Positions 11,461 through 23,152 are shown, numbered from the stretch's first letter. The stretch: DNA of 64,000 nucleotides from Reticulitermes lucifugus (GCA_026260175.1 JAKCWW010000339.1:32011-96010), one strand, 5' to 3'. The notes: generated by a model not told the origin, from the sequence alone. Made by a program: numbers and translations.

Positions 11461-13039
11461 ATATACGTATTTCCTTATTCTTCTTGAATACGTTTTTATG
11501 ACATGGCATCATTGTAATTATTTTGTTGCAATTTTACCCCTGGAAATTCTATTTTGAATATCGCTGCCACGTGTTCAAACTCCTCTCATTATTGATCTTG
11601 CATACATAAAGAGGCACATTCTTAAATAATCCAACCTTTGTGTCTTAATATACACCTTATTCCCCATTTTGTGGTACTCCGTCTTATTTAGATCGATTTT
11701 AAAACCCGACCTAACATGTCTTACATTAACCGCATTTTCGCTGTACATTAAACCTTGTCATCATAGTTATGAAAATGCTGTTAAACTTGAAAAGCCCAAT
11801 GGTAATTACATTTAACGTGTTCTGTAATATTAAGAAATTTTGAGTTTTTCCACACGGTTCATTTTGTGTTTAATATTATTCTCAAAATAAAGAGCGATTA
11901 TTTCCCTACACAACATTCATTTGTTGGTCCTTATAATGGATACAGACTGTATTTTCTGCAAGGCAGGGAGAAATTGAAATTTTATACACCACAATGTAGA
12001 TGAACGTTATTCTTCAAAGTTCTAACCTTGTCCTTATGTAACTATACTGCGAAAAAGGATTAAAACGATTCAGAATAATGAACAGTGTAAGACTGCTGTG
12101 ACGAGAGTGACAAACCTTATATTACAGTTGGGAATTAGGTGGGAGGGCTAAAACTCGTAACAATTTGACAGGATTGTAGTCAGTGTTTGCACCGAAGATA
12201 CGTAGCAAAACCATGAAACGAAAACGTCATCTGCCTTCCCCTTGAGGCAATAAACATGGCACTGAAATATTTCACGCAGATTTCTGCCTGCAGTGCTCAT
12301 AAATCCAGAAGATGTTTAAATATACATTTTTTTGTGACGAGGATTTCGTGACTGTAAGGTTGGTACCAGTGGAACCGACTGGCACTGGACCGCCTACTGA
12401 TCGCATTAAGATGGGGAAAACAAAAATAGGTCACGTGACTGGTGAAACAAACATGTTTTCTGCACGTAGTTCTGGCAGTAACGGCTGACGTAACACAGGT
12501 AATGAATCACATTTCACATACTGTGTTGTCTAATATTTCAGAGTGCAAATCGTTTTTACCTTCATTAATAACTGTCAAATTTTCATTAAATTCGAGGCAG
12601 GCAGCAGGTCATTGGAGCCACCTCGTCTTCTGTTCTCAGCCCCCAACAATAATAACAAGCTGACACCGAAAGTTGCGGTTTCATTTGCTGGAGATGTCGT
12701 TTCCAAATATCGGGCTGGAAAGAAGGCACACTCACTCATACTTTTCTTTCTCTTCCTCAGCCCCCCAAGAAAAGCCGGGGTCCCTAAAATTAGGTCACGA
12801 TCGCTTCCCTCCACACCCATTTCACTAATGTTCCTAACACACAAACAAAAATAAAGAAGAAATGGTGGCTGCCGTATGAAATTTTGTTATGTACAGAGTA
12901 CTTCTGATGTGATACCCAGAAATGTTTTGTAATGAAAGGTCTTTGCCAAGTTTTATGTTACTTTCTACTTGACTACGTTGTCTGTTTCTAATATCATAGA
13001 GCGTCGGTGGCAGATTTAAGGAATACGCGTAAGAAGAAT
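11461..13039. other. no gene or clear repeat recognised
   Basis: AT-rich sequence with scattered short open frames. The overlapping frames on both strands at 12540-12855 have no family resemblance and no good splice context. Confidence 0.35.
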
Positions 13040-13185
13040 GGGTAGAATAAGAGTGACAGGGTAAAACTAAAGTACTTGGAGATAAATCTGTCCCAGTGTC
13101 ACCACACTCGCCATAAATACCACATGGACTGGCTTGGGGTAGAACTCCGGCCACCACCGTGAGAGAACAGAGACGAACCACTGTA
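13040..13185 (-). repeat. tRNA-derived SINE, family S2, diverged partial copy
   Basis: Read on the minus strand it aligns with the fuller copy at 50624-50897: a remnant of the tRNA head, then CCACATGG ... TATTTATGGCGAGTGTGGTG, CACTGGGACAGATTTATCTC and AAGTACTTTAGTTTTACCCTGTCA. The B box is eroded. Confidence 0.65.
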
Positions 13186-13194
13186 AAGTGTCAA

Positions 13195-13395
13195 GTTTTA
13201 CCCGTTATTCTTGTCAGATTTTAATCAAGCTTGAATTCGCTCGACAGAGTTTCGAAAATCCTTAAATGTAAAATTTCATCAGAATCCGTCGAGTGGGAGC
13301 CGAGCTTTTCCATGTGGAGAGAGAGACGGACTGATAGACAAGCATGACGAAGCTAAGAGTCGCTTTTCGCAATTTTGCGGAAGCGCCTAAAATTC
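13195..13395 (+). repeat. family A interspersed repeat
   Basis: A clear copy: TTACCCGTTATTCTTGTCAG, a TTCATCAGAATCCGTCGAGT block, GGGAGCCGAGCTTTTCCATG, a purine tract of GAGAGACGGACTGATAGACA type, GACGAAGCTAAGAGTCGC and the end TTGCGGAAGCGCCTAAAA. The GCGCCTAAAA end is the most constant part between copies. Confidence 0.8.
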
Positions 13396-13544
13396 ATCAT
13401 CAAATAGACGGAAAACTCGTGTACTTCAATTATGGACACTATTTTGTGTCGAAATTTACAAATACGGCCAAAAGGACAAATTTTCAGGTTACCTTTCATA
13501 GATTTGCGTTATTGTAAATTGACAACAAGCTAGGGTCTACACTG

Positions 13545-13775
13545 ACAGCCGGGATAGCGTAGTCGGTATATATTGACTAAGCTATGGGCTGCATGATGCA
13601 GGGTTAGATTTCAAAACATCAAGATAGGCGCTGGTGCTCTATCAGCCTACTATTCAGTGTGCACCTGGAGCTGGGAGCAGCCGGAGTGTGAAGTTGACCA
13701 CTCACATCCATCTAGTGGAGCTATACTTGTAGTCTACGACGTCTGAATGCCTATATGCGTGCACAGGGACTATTT
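13545..13775 (+). repeat. tRNA-derived SINE, family S4
   Basis: An A-box-like TAGCGTAGTCGG at 13555-13566 and a worn B box (GGGTTAGATTT, 13601-13611) form a tRNA-like head. The body contains GTTGACCACTCACATCCATC, similar to TTGACCACTCGCCACCATCC at 31240, and ends in a GGAGCTATACTTGTAG-like segment. Confidence 0.6.
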
Positions 13776-15156
13776 AAATTTTTACAATTATAATCTGCGT
13801 GCGCTACATTATATAATTATTACATTATACACAGAAATCCAGTTTGTTTATGTATTCAGATAAAAGTTTTAAATGACTATTAGGTACCAGAAGCAATTTA
13901 AAAAGTTTGTCTTGTTTAAATGCCGTTCTCATAATACTGAAATGCTGAGTGATAAGTGCTGGACTGGAAACTACAATGCTTGAATTCAGGTGTCTTGATT
14001 TTAGACATATGATTTCCGAAATGCTTTAATAGCCTACAAAACGGAACCTGTTCTTTGTGTAATTTATTACTGGACAAGAATTTCAATCAATTTGGCTGCT
14101 CACAGAAGCTGTTGATTTTTATTACATTCCTCTATTAGCTCATCCATTTTGCACTAATAAAGGAACAAGAATACCAAATGACGCTATCCGACACGGTACT
14201 GGACACGTTCAATGCAATTCTTATCCTTTCAACCCACCTCCTGAGATGAGAGACTTGAGGTTCTCACGACGATATCAAGATTAGAGTTTTCTGGAGTGTA
14301 ACGCCATATAGTTTGGGAAATGGGTACAAACATTTCGAAGAAACCTGTTGCCACAATCTTCAGGGTAGAACAGTAAAGGTGGAGTCAGAAATATCCACCA
14401 AATAAAGAACACGGTGTGACAGCTCAGAAAGCCCTAAACTTGACACTTCCTAAGACATACCATAATATTACCCTTCGATCTGTCTCTCAGTATTCCAAGT
14501 GGACGTATTAAAATAGATTTCCCAACTAGTGTTTTGAATGCACTCTTTTTTTTCCCCTATATACTATTCACATGCCATGCCCATCGTACTGTTCTTTCTT
14601 TCACCTGATATAAAGCACCTCGTTTTAGACTATTACGAACTACTCCCTTGTTTCGTAGATTCAAAAGTTTTCCTGAAAACCTTTTTGTCCAAAACTCGTG
14701 ATTTATGTTCTCCCTCAAAAGTTAGAGACCAGACTGAAATTAAAAAATGTTTATGGGCCTAAAATTGAACTTTGGAGTTTTAGAAAACAGACGACTACGT
14801 TTTACATAAGCGCAAAATGAATTATTGATTCTCGTTAAATATAAGGCCTACATCAGACGGTAAAGTAATTCAAACAATAAACATGGCCCTGTTCATATTC
14901 TATATCCTGAATATGGTATAAATTTATTTGAATGTAAAGAACGTTGCTGGACATTGAGTAATGATGCCTTCTTATTTTTTATTAATTTCGTATTCTTTTT
15001 TAACTTTAGAAGCCTTTCCACCAGAAGAAAATGGCCTCAGTTAAGAAAAAATTGAAATCAATGTTAAGAAGAACACTTATCAGCTGTGGACAATGAAAAC
15101 AGCAGACGCACATGAAGCTTTCTCTTTCAGCACATAGGTCCTCCTCGCTGACGTCC
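13776..15156. other. mostly non-repetitive AT-rich DNA with a worn family C fragment
   Basis: Around 14288-14365, TTCTGGAGTGTAACGCCATA followed by ACATTTCGAAGAAACC and ATCTTCAGGG is a worn family C copy whose right end cannot be placed. The remainder shows no gene. Confidence 0.45.
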
Positions 15157-15292
15157 GTCTCACCACCACCACCACCACCAACATATCACTACCACCACCA
15201 TCATAATCACCACCACCACCATCATAATCACCACCACCACCATCATAACCACTACCACCACCATCATAATCACCATCACCACCACCACGATC
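15157..15292. repeat. CAC/CAT trinucleotide microsatellite
   Basis: About 130 bases of CAC, CAT and AAT triplets with a higher-order word, CACCACCACCATCATAAT. It creates His-rich and Gly/Asp-rich open frames on the two strands which I do not count as genes. Confidence 0.9.
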
Positions 15293-16759
15293 AATACGAA
15301 ACAACACTCAGGAACGCTTATTTGTTTTTCATTTTAATTTCTTTTTAAGTTTGATTCACAAAATTTAGCATTTTCTTCAAAGAAATGTAAAGATAAGAGC
15401 AAACTCGCCCCTTACGTTTCAAACCCGGAAAGCCAGTATCACAAATATAAGTGAATAAAGAAATCCGGAAGCGGAGAAGACGAGTGTCAGCAATTGCTCG
15501 ACTTGTTATATTCACCTTGACGTTAGACCTGGGCTATTCCTATGGCACATACTTATAACTTTCTCACCTTATTTAAACAAAGAAAGCGGAACTTGTCAAG
15601 CAGCGTTGCAGCTACATTTGTTTTTCACAATACAGAATTTAAAGTGTGCTTGGTAAGAGAATACTGAAAGTATACAGAGAGAAAGATTTATTGTGATATA
15701 TATGTGCAGAAGGGCAAGATTAATTTCATTTTACGTCCTATGCAAACTACGATGCTTAATTTTTTGTAATAATTATCCCTTACAAAGTTTACGTTAGTGA
15801 GTTAAATTGTCTTAATTTTATGTTAATTCCAGTGCTTCTAAATGACACAAATAAATGTCTGATCCTGACATTACAGGAGAATGCCTAAGGAGAAATAATT
15901 ACCTCTTCATGGTTCCTTTTCTTTCGGATTACACATGCATTACTTGGCATTTTAAAACAAATAACCCTCATTTTAACGTCGTGATTAATAAGCGTATTCA
16001 GATTATGTAATAATATACCATGGAATACAGGACACAATGTTTAAAACAGTGTGACGTAACGCGTATCTAATTTAAATGCGTCTAATTTCATTCATGTGTT
16101 ATTAATTACATGTTTCCATTGTTTTATTTTCTTCGACGGCCAACATTTCCAGATTAAATGGAAAAATTTTCGACCTTCAGTCATTAATGCAACACGTGCA
16201 TAGTTGTGATGTAGAAATAATGCTGACATATTAACGTGGTTTAACTGTGAGTTCGACGTAACGCCTTGTCACCTGACCACCCTCACAAATCTTACCCCTT
16301 CCTGCGTCACGGCTGGTGTGACATCACTTCCGGCCCCCAACAACTGTTGTGGCGCTGGCTGTTGCACTTCCTCCGGCTGCATGGCCGCTTCCGATTTATG
16401 ATTTTAAGTTTATTATTTCACTTTTATTTAGTTAATGACGATCACGAAACTACTATTTATTAGGGGTTTTATTTGGTTAATGTTTGTATTACTGCAAACA
16501 AATAAACACATGTTTATGTGGTTAATTTTCTTTGTTTCACTTATGAATAGAAAATCCGAAAGTGCCCGGTTTACCGCAAGTGCTGGGTTTTAGAGGCGTC
16601 ACTGTTCCTCGCCGTCCACAGATCCTTCTTTACCAGGGAGTGTGGCTACTGTGCATAATGGTGGAATAATAAACATCATACAACTTATCTTGGCCATGTC
16701 TACCTTACTGATTGGAAGACAGGAATCTATTAATACACTAAATCATAAGGGTATTAGAA
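15293..16759. other. no gene or recognised repeat
   Basis: AT-rich; short open frames only. Nothing supportable on either strand. Confidence 0.35.
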
Positions 16760-16921
16760 TTCTGGGATGTTATGCTGTGTAGCGGAATTAAATGATCCCG
16801 TCCTTTCGAAGGAGTGTACTGTCTTCATGCTCAAGAGTTGAGAGGACATATTAAACTTTGAAAATTAAACTTCGAAACGTCCGAATCATTTAACCCCGCT
16901 ACACAGCGCAACATCCCAGAG
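16760..16921. repeat. family C element with long inverted ends
   Basis: The left end TCTGGGATGTTATGCTGTGT and the reversed right end TCTGGGATGTTGCGCTGTGT match at 18 of 20 bases, and pairing continues through AGCGG and TTAAATGAT. The interior has CTTCGAAACGTCCG, the family signature. Flanking 16980-17190 also holds family-like pieces (GAGGTTTTCACAGCGGCG, CTACGAAACGTCAGTAAC), perhaps a second, broken copy. Confidence 0.75.
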
Positions 16922-17190
16922 GGGATGATTACTCAACACAAACGCCATTAGAGCAGGCGGAATGACAATTTCTGATGTGGGATTTGAGGTTTTCACAGCG
17001 GCGTTGATGGAGATTCAAATCTGCTGGTATGTCAAACCGTGTCAAAGTTAAATAGTTCCTGACGTTTTGGAGCAGCGTGTTGCCGCCACCTTAATGGCCT
17101 CGCAGTTCAATGACACTCTTCTTTGACTGACAGGCCCTTAATATGAATAACACGCTTCTACGAAACGTCAGTAACTCTCAACAGCTAAGA

Positions 17191-18656
17191 TTGTGGAGAC
17201 GTAAGGGTTGCCTCCCAGGGTTAAGAAAGTGTATCAGTTGCGTCCCAAGATGTTTGCTTCATGTGTTATTATTAATCATGAAACGAAAAAAGAGCTTCGA
17301 AATATCAGGATGCACAGATACAAATTTGTCATTAATAATGGGAGTAGCATGAACACAAACGTTAGAATTGACATTAATAAGCTGATCACAAATAAAGGAT
17401 GCCAGTTTCTTGAAAGTATTGTGATTACAGGTGGGATAATAGAACAGAACCCGAATGGATAATATAACGTGCAATTTTATTTAGATTTGGATCCAAAAAA
17501 TGTTTGATTTATTTACGGCATCATGGTACTTTTCTAGTATTATAACTTTATATTTAATTTTAAAATGCTTACGGTCTGACCTCAAATCTCTTGGCTCAAT
17601 GCGGTCCGCACACACCAACGAGTTTGACATAGGTACTGTCTGTTGTCTTTTGTGCAATGTTATGCACAGATAGAAAAGGGGCAAGTGGCATAGAAAATGC
17701 AAGTGATAAGGAACTAAAAGTCTATGTTTGACAGAAATTTATATGTCACTGATGTAACAAATTCAATCTTCGAAATGAGGTTAGCCTTGTACTGTCCAAT
17801 CTTTGGTACACAAATGTTATACCTGAAAACTGACCACGGGACGCAACTAATATCCTGACCCTCAGCAGCCTGGGATGCAACAGATACACAGCAGTTATCT
17901 GAAAACTGGCCGAGGGAAGCAAATATTAAACCCCGAAGATTAAAGAGCGTCGGTGACATACAAAAACCTTCCCATCACTGCCACCCTGTCAACCAGAAAT
18001 CCCACATGTATTGGCCTCCGCAGTGACAGGTTGGTGACTAACTGCCTCAGCCATGTAATAGCCACCATGTCCTTACCAACCTATACCAGTATAATGAAAT
18101 TATATGTCTTTTGTTATCATTGTTTCCAAATGCAAGGCCAGCATGCATGCTTGCATATGATCGTAAAAGAAAAGTCTAATCCATACAGTGTTGCTTCGCG
18201 ATGTAACAGTGCTAAGATGCCAAAAAATGTACATGTATTTGTGAGAAGTGTAGCAAAGAGAATATGCAGCAAAAAGCGAACAACAAGAGTCAAAGTCATG
18301 TGCAGGTGCATGGTATTGCAGTCCTTACTAACGTCTAAAAGTTACTGCTGGTGCAATATTGTAATAAATTCATGCATTTTTTACGATTGTGTCCGAATTC
18401 CTTTCCAAAGAACCGAAGGTAAAAGTCACAAGTGTATGGTAAATAGGTCATAAATACTGAAAGCAGGCTTATTTGATACCAACCAGCCAATACGCTGGAC
18501 TGACTCCCTCACAGTCTTCAGTCACACATAACTATTCAGTGGCCCGGCTGCAGTTACACTCTTCATACAGGCGCCGAGCCTACAGTTTTATAAATATATC
18601 GACGATTTATTTCGCATTTATATTTCATCTAAATTAAATTTAACGTCATAAATACG
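17191..18656. other. no recognised gene; a small imperfect duplication
   Basis: A 166-codon open frame on the plus strand (17953-18453) has no family resemblance, is rich in Cys and Ser and lacks splice context, so I do not call it. At 17824 and 17897 a roughly 35-base segment (CTGAAAACTG-CC ... GGGA-GCAA-TA) is repeated about 73 bases apart. Confidence 0.35.
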
Positions 18657-18676
18657 TACACACACACACACACACA
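18657..18676. repeat. AC dinucleotide microsatellite
   Basis: About ten AC units, one base slipped at the ends. Confidence 0.9.
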
Positions 18677-18704
18677 GCACACCTATTAGTAACTAAGAGT
18701 AAAG

Positions 18705-18985
18705 GGTAAGGGTTACCCCATGACATGCCTATGCAGGCACAGAGAGGCGGAGATGCAGCTCCAAACTATTCGCAACCCGACACCAAGAGGCAGGAGGTCA
18801 GCACAATGCTCCGGCCGTTTTATGCAAGGTAAAGACCCGGTACCTCTTGTACAGCGGTCCGAGTGGGCTTAGAGGTCGGTCAGGACGGCACGCAAAATGT
18901 CGTCCCCAACGGGATTCGATCTCCGGATCTTCCAGCCCGTATCGAATTGCTATAAAGACTACGCCATCCCTACCACCTATTAGCA
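18705..18985 (-). repeat. tRNA-derived SINE, family S3
   Basis: On the minus strand: tRNA-like head GGGATGGCGTAGTC, B-box-like AGATCGAATCCC, then GTACAAGAGGTACCGGGTCT and AACGGCCGGAGCATTG, ending in CCTGCATAGGCATGTCATGG. The copy at 29757-30010 has the same order, ending in CCTGCGTGGCAGGTTATAGG. Confidence 0.75.
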
Positions 18986-19400
18986 AATAAAGGGTCTTAG
19001 AACTGCAGTTTAAGGCCTATTTAAATCATATCCATGAGACTTTCATTCAGTATGGTTACTTCCTAACAGGCTGCTGAAGAGAAAATTTAGACCTCAAAGG
19101 AAGAAGCGACAAAAGGTTGCAGAAAATTATATAATGAGGTATTTCATAACTTGAATTCTTCACCAACATTATTAAAATTATTAAATTCGGCAGGATGTAA
19201 TCGGTGGGGTATGTTTTGATTTGAAAGCCTGAAGGAAGTGATCTCTTGCAAAACCTCGACGTAAGTGGTAGAAAATGTTAAAGCTGGTGTTAAATAAATG
19301 TGGTGTGTGACAGTGTGAACTGGGTTCGTCGGGTTTAGGTTAGGGGTCAGAGGCATTCTCTTGTAAATACGGTAATAAGCCTTCGGGTTGAGACCTCCGT

Positions 19401-19535
19401 TCTTCTGGGATGTGACGCCATGTCACTTGGTATGTGGCTCCCGACTTATCGAGACGACACAGTGGTCTCATTTTCAAGGGTCAAGACGCCCAAGAAGAAT
19501 TCTGTCATGTGTCGTGGCATCACCTCCCACATGAA
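19401..19535. repeat. family C element, short copy
   Basis: Starts TTCTTCTGGGATGTGACGCC and ends with the diverged inverted partner GGCATCACCTCCCACATGAA. The interior has GACTTATCGAGACGACACAG, a worn form of the family's ACGTTTCGA region. Confidence 0.6.
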
Positions 19536-19914
19536 AGGAGACCTCAATTACACCGCTGCGAAAGCCTAAAAACTCGCAAGCTTCGGGTTAGACCTATATG
19601 AAAGACAACAACCTGAGCGGCTACCCATGGACTAGGTTCACTAAATGCTGGCTCACAAATCGACAAGTTGTCACTCCCGTATTACGGAAGTTCTGCTAAT
19701 CAGTCACCAGTGGGGCACGCATGGCAATAAGTGACCCGGTTTTGTTGCTATAGTGACGATGTCCGTAAGTTCAACACTTCTGTGTATGGCAAGTAGAACA
19801 CCGAAGTTTTTCGCACCCCATAACCTTGTTTTGTAGGTCAACCGGCATCGATCCAGGCCTGCTAAACAAACGGCTAATCAAGTGGGATGTAACGTACTGA
19901 CGAAAATAACAATT

Positions 19915-20005
19915 TAGGCGCTTTTAAAGTGAAAGGAAAAGCTCTTCGAGTCTGTCCGTCTGTGTGTCTGTATAGAGCTAAACATGAACAGACACTGGAA
20001 GTTCA
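19915..20005 (-). repeat. family A terminus
   Basis: TTAGGCGCTTTTAAAGTGAA, then AAAGCTCTTCGAGTCTGTCC and GTCTGTGTGTCTG, is the reversed family A end (GCGCCTAAAA plus the GACAGAC tract). The rest of the element is not recognisable. Confidence 0.5.
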
Positions 20006-20164
20006 GCACCGTATAGACTAGGGCTGATCTTCAGCTACATCAAATCGTCACAACTTAGTAACAAAATCTTCTATAAATGGTCGAATTCTCTGAGGCGCCA
20101 GTAACATTTCTTATGCATTTCTCATACCTCAAGCTGAGCTACCGGCAGCTCTCGTCTAACCTTT

Positions 20165-20275
20165 TCCTATACAACGCTGTTTCGCTATAACGTTGACAAA
20201 TTTTAATGACCAAAATTCAGATCCTTCGGTGACGTTGTCAAGACATGGGAAGGCGTTATAGAAGGACGTATTAAC
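20165..20275. mobile_element. short inverted-end remnant, possibly pogo/Tigger-like
   Basis: CTATACAACGCTGTTTCGCT followed by ATAACGTTG, and about 60 bases on GGCGTTATAGAAGGACG, gives loosely inverted ends (CGCTATAACGTT / GGCGTTATAG). The form recalls Tigger-type ends. Low support. Confidence 0.3.
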
Positions 20276-20519
20276 GGTGCCTGGAGAGATTTTGGGCCGA
20301 GTGCGTTCGTAGTTTCAAAGGGGTAATATATGGCATTCATATCGTTAATAAGGTACTGTAACACAACAGTACACATGTTTATTGTTTATTTATTCTACAT
20401 TCTCCCGTATATATTAACAACAAAGGGTGATATGCGTAATAAGTAGCCTTATTATTTCCTATATAACACCTACAAAACGCAGACTATTACTATATATAAT
20501 TTACAATTAAAATATTACA

Positions 20520-20562
20520 ACTCCAACATGTTTATTCCCTCTTCGGGTCATCTTCAGGGAGT
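20520..20562 (-). ncRNA. hammerhead-ribozyme-like motif, left arm
   Basis: On the minus strand: ACTCC, CTGAAGA, an extra T, GACCC-GAAGA-GGG, AAACATGTT, GGAGT. Helix I (ACTCC/GGAGT) is intact and the core CUGANGA is intact. Helix II probably ended GGGTCGAAAC before mutation to GGGAATAAAC, which breaks the GAAA core. Likely inactive. Confidence 0.4.
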
Positions 20563-20702
20563 TCACAGCAATTATATGTATAAAACATAGATTTTGTGTA
20601 AATAAATTAGACTAAAATTTTATTTTGATGTTGTTAGATGGCTTGAAGGTTGCAGGTTAATTTATCTATACAAAATGTATGTTTTATACACATAATTTTT
20701 GT

Positions 20703-20742
20703 ACTCCGTGAAGACTCGATCAGGTTCGAAAAATGTTGGAGT
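20703..20742 (+). ncRNA. hammerhead-ribozyme-like motif, right arm
   Basis: ACTCC, GTGAAGA, CTCGATCAGGTTC, GAAAAATGTT, GGAGT. Helix I is intact and GAAA is kept, but the essential first C of CUGANGA is G and helix II is weak. A decayed partner of the left-arm motif. Confidence 0.35.
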
Positions 20743-20884
20743 TGTAATACTCTAATTGTAAATTATATATAACAGTGTGCATTTTGTTGGTGTGGTCTTA
20801 TACAATTATCAATTAATGTACGGACATGAATAACCAAAATATTAGCCTTAGGCCTATCTTATATAGCCATACAATAGGTTTTTG

Positions 20885-21110
20885 TGGGAAAACCTGAGGA
20901 AAAGAGACCACTTGGAAAACTTAGGCGTAGATGGGGCGATAATATGAGTCTGGATCTTCAAGAAATAGGATGAAGTGTGGACTTGATTGATGTGGCTCAG
21001 GACAGGACACGTGGCACACTTATGACAAGGAGAACGGAACTTCGGTTTCCATAAAATGCGGGAAATTTGACTTCATGGAGGAACTATCAGCTTTTCAAGA
21101 AAGACTCTGC
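20885..21110 (+). pseudogene. LINE ORF2 C-terminal tail, decayed
   Basis: Plus-strand frames give GKPEEKRPLGKL-like, then RRWGDNMSLDLQEIG, VDLIDVAQDR and finally FP-NAGNLTS. These match the order GKPEGKRPLGRPRRRW ... NIKMDLQEIG ... DWIDLAQDRDRW ... NAGNFLTS of the common insect LINE tail. Stops and frame changes are present. Only the 3' end survives. Confidence 0.75.
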
Positions 21111-22591
21111 TACACGGACTTAGTCACGCATATACGGGTATTAGCGACAAAAGTGGGAAGCAGGTGCGTTGAGGACCGTATCTCGGGTATTTTAATTAGC
21201 TCTTGTTTCAATCTACGTAGCGACTTTCAGGAACATAACCCCAACGTTAAGCAGGTCATCCTGTACACATCTAGTCCATCCGCTGTGCGTTTGTGTCAGA
21301 GTTTCTTGAATGGCGCTGTATCATCCACATAGTTTACGGAGCGTCAAATGTGAGGACACGGTCTAACTGTACATTCTGAACTCTGATGGATATGAAGAAG
21401 ACTTATGCACCTTTTCAAGTAACAGAATGAACACCGATTGCTGTAATCAGAGACACTGGTAATTCATTGTACTGAGGTGGATTAATTTAAACAGTTGGTG
21501 ACAACACATATTAGTGAAAGAACATGTGCCCCTAAATATTAATTGCATAGGAAGTAAAATAAAGGTAACACAAATTCTCACATTTCACAAAGTTATCATT
21601 TAAGTGTGAACCACTTTGTAACGTTTGTTAATATACGTATATACAGGGCTGATAACAATAGCGTTAAAATGTATGACGTATCAACAAACTTTCACTTCCA
21701 GGATACGTCACAGAGTAATCGCTGTTCGTCAGCCATTGGTGCAATAATTCCCTATTTTGACCCCGCAGAAAGCCAATGTTCCGTGAGTAGGACTGAGGTG
21801 TCCCGCCACTGAAATTCATTAACGGAGGTCTTCTCTCAATTCTTAACAAAATAAAGTTAAAGGATCGCATTTTCTTGGTTTCATATTTTTGTGCAATGTG
21901 GTACATACAAGATGTCCGACCCGGTAAAATACAATCTGAAATAATTTTTCAGTTAGTAATGTTGTCCCAGTATGACCGATGTCACAAAAATGACTAATAT
22001 TCAACGTGTTACGCAGAATGCACAATGACATACAGGTTCCGTAAGGTGAAAAAGGGTGTTGATTAAGTTAAGAGTAATGGACGACAGTGCTGACAGTGGA
22101 GGCCTCGCCGGACATTTTGCAGTGACAACAGCATTACAAACTTATGACCAATTCACTATGTCCATGTTAGCCTGTTATCACTGAGGAAATCTGGAAAATC
22201 TGTCAGGTTCAGCGGAGTCCTGACCAAGGATCGAAATCGGGACCTACAAAGTAAGAAACAGGAAAGCTAACCACTTTATCACCACATTCGAGGAATCTTC
22301 TGCAACTTAACTGTGTAGGCCTATACTCTTATACGTACAACGTATTATCCTTTGTAATATTATCCAATCTATTTTGCAGAAGGACTCAAGTATTGTCCTA
22401 TTGTTGACTGCGCCGTTACGTCTACGTTGATTAAACAACGAAAACTTCATTCTGTATACGTCAGAGAGATCCAGCCGTTTCTGCCTTATCAGTTGCTATG
22501 GTTACCAAGCACGGCCACATGGGTGTTATTTCCCTTGACTTCATTAATTTCTCATTTTATTCATTCAGTGCATTGATAATAACCAATTTAA
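21111..22591. other. no gene or repeat recognised
   Basis: Open frames of 60-85 codons on both strands show no family resemblance. The 85-codon frame at 21075-21332 begins inside the LINE tail. Confidence 0.35.
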
Positions 22592-22656
22592 AATAATTCA
22601 CCAACAAGTGCACAGTCTTCTAGTTACACAGTTATATTTACATTAAAACACGAAAA

Positions 22657-22699
22657 ACTCCTACAAGTTTCGATCCCTATGGGACCAACATTAGGGAGT
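22657..22699 (-). ncRNA. hammerhead-ribozyme-like motif, left arm
   Basis: Minus strand: ACTCC, CTAATGTT, helix II GGTCCC-ATA-GGGATC, GAAAC TTGTA, GGAGT. Helices I and II are fully paired (one G-U), but the core is CUAAUGU where CUGAUGA is needed, so catalysis is unlikely. Confidence 0.4.
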
Positions 22700-23048
22700 T
22701 CGTACATTAAATGATCTTGTATAAAACATTAAATAACAAATTTATAAGTTGTTAATTCCTGATGTCTTGCACGTCATGTAGAAAAATAGATAATTTAATT
22801 GTAGGTTGATACGTATAGAACAAATGTACGTAAAAGAGAATATGGAACATGCCAGCTTTCGCCGTACACACGAGCTGCCACGAAACACTGTGTATCGAAA
22901 TTCCATATTCTGTTTTATGTACATCTGTTTTACACGTAGTAACGTACAATTAAATTCTCAATTCTTCTACATGACGTGCAAGACATCAGGAATTAATAAC
23001 TTATAAATTAATTATTTAATGTTTTATACAAGATCATTTAATGTACGG

Positions 23049-23091
23049 ACTCCCTAATGTTGATCCCACAGGGATCGAAACATGTAGCAGT
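23049..23091 (+). ncRNA. hammerhead-ribozyme-like motif, right arm
   Basis: Plus strand: ACTCC, CTAATGTT, TGATCCC-ACA-GGGATC, GAAACATGTA, GCAGT. It shares the CUAAUGU core change with the left arm, so that change predates or accompanied the inverted duplication. Helix I has one mismatch here. Confidence 0.4.
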
Positions 23092-23152
23092 TTTTCATGT
23101 TTTAATGTAAATATAACTGTGTAACTAGAAGACTGTGCACTTGTTGGTGAAT

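Larger units (their letters stand above)
20467..20794. repeat. long foldback element, arms about 140 bp
   Basis: The left arm 20467-20612 and the right arm 20655-20794 are inverted copies, with long identical runs such as TATATAATTTACAATTA, ATTACAACTCCAACAT and TATAAAACATA. The spacer is about 40 bases. Each arm carries one hammerhead-like motif on the strand that reads toward the element's end. Arm differences show the duplication is old. Confidence 0.8.
22592..23152. repeat. 561-bp foldback element, arms about 250 bp
   Basis: The left arm 22592-22847 and right arm 22901-23152 are highly similar inverted copies around a 53-base spacer (22848-22900). Shared runs include ATTCACCAACAAGTGCACAG, TTAAATGATCTTGTATAAAA and TGATGTCTTGCACGTCATGT. 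A hammerhead-like motif sits in each arm, pointing outward. No coding capacity; mirror-image open frames in the arms are artefacts of the palindrome. Confidence 0.9.

Noticed and set aside
15080-15348. His-rich (plus) and Gly/Asp-rich (minus) open frames
   Set aside because: Direct translation of the CAC/CAT microsatellite.
17953-18453. 166-codon plus-strand open frame
   Set aside because: No recognisable motif, no splice or promoter support, composition no different from flanks. Chance frames of this size are expected in 64 kb.
22742-23006. Mirror-image open frames of 60-66 codons ending in the same peptide
   Set aside because: Consequence of the foldback: both arms translate alike on opposite strands.
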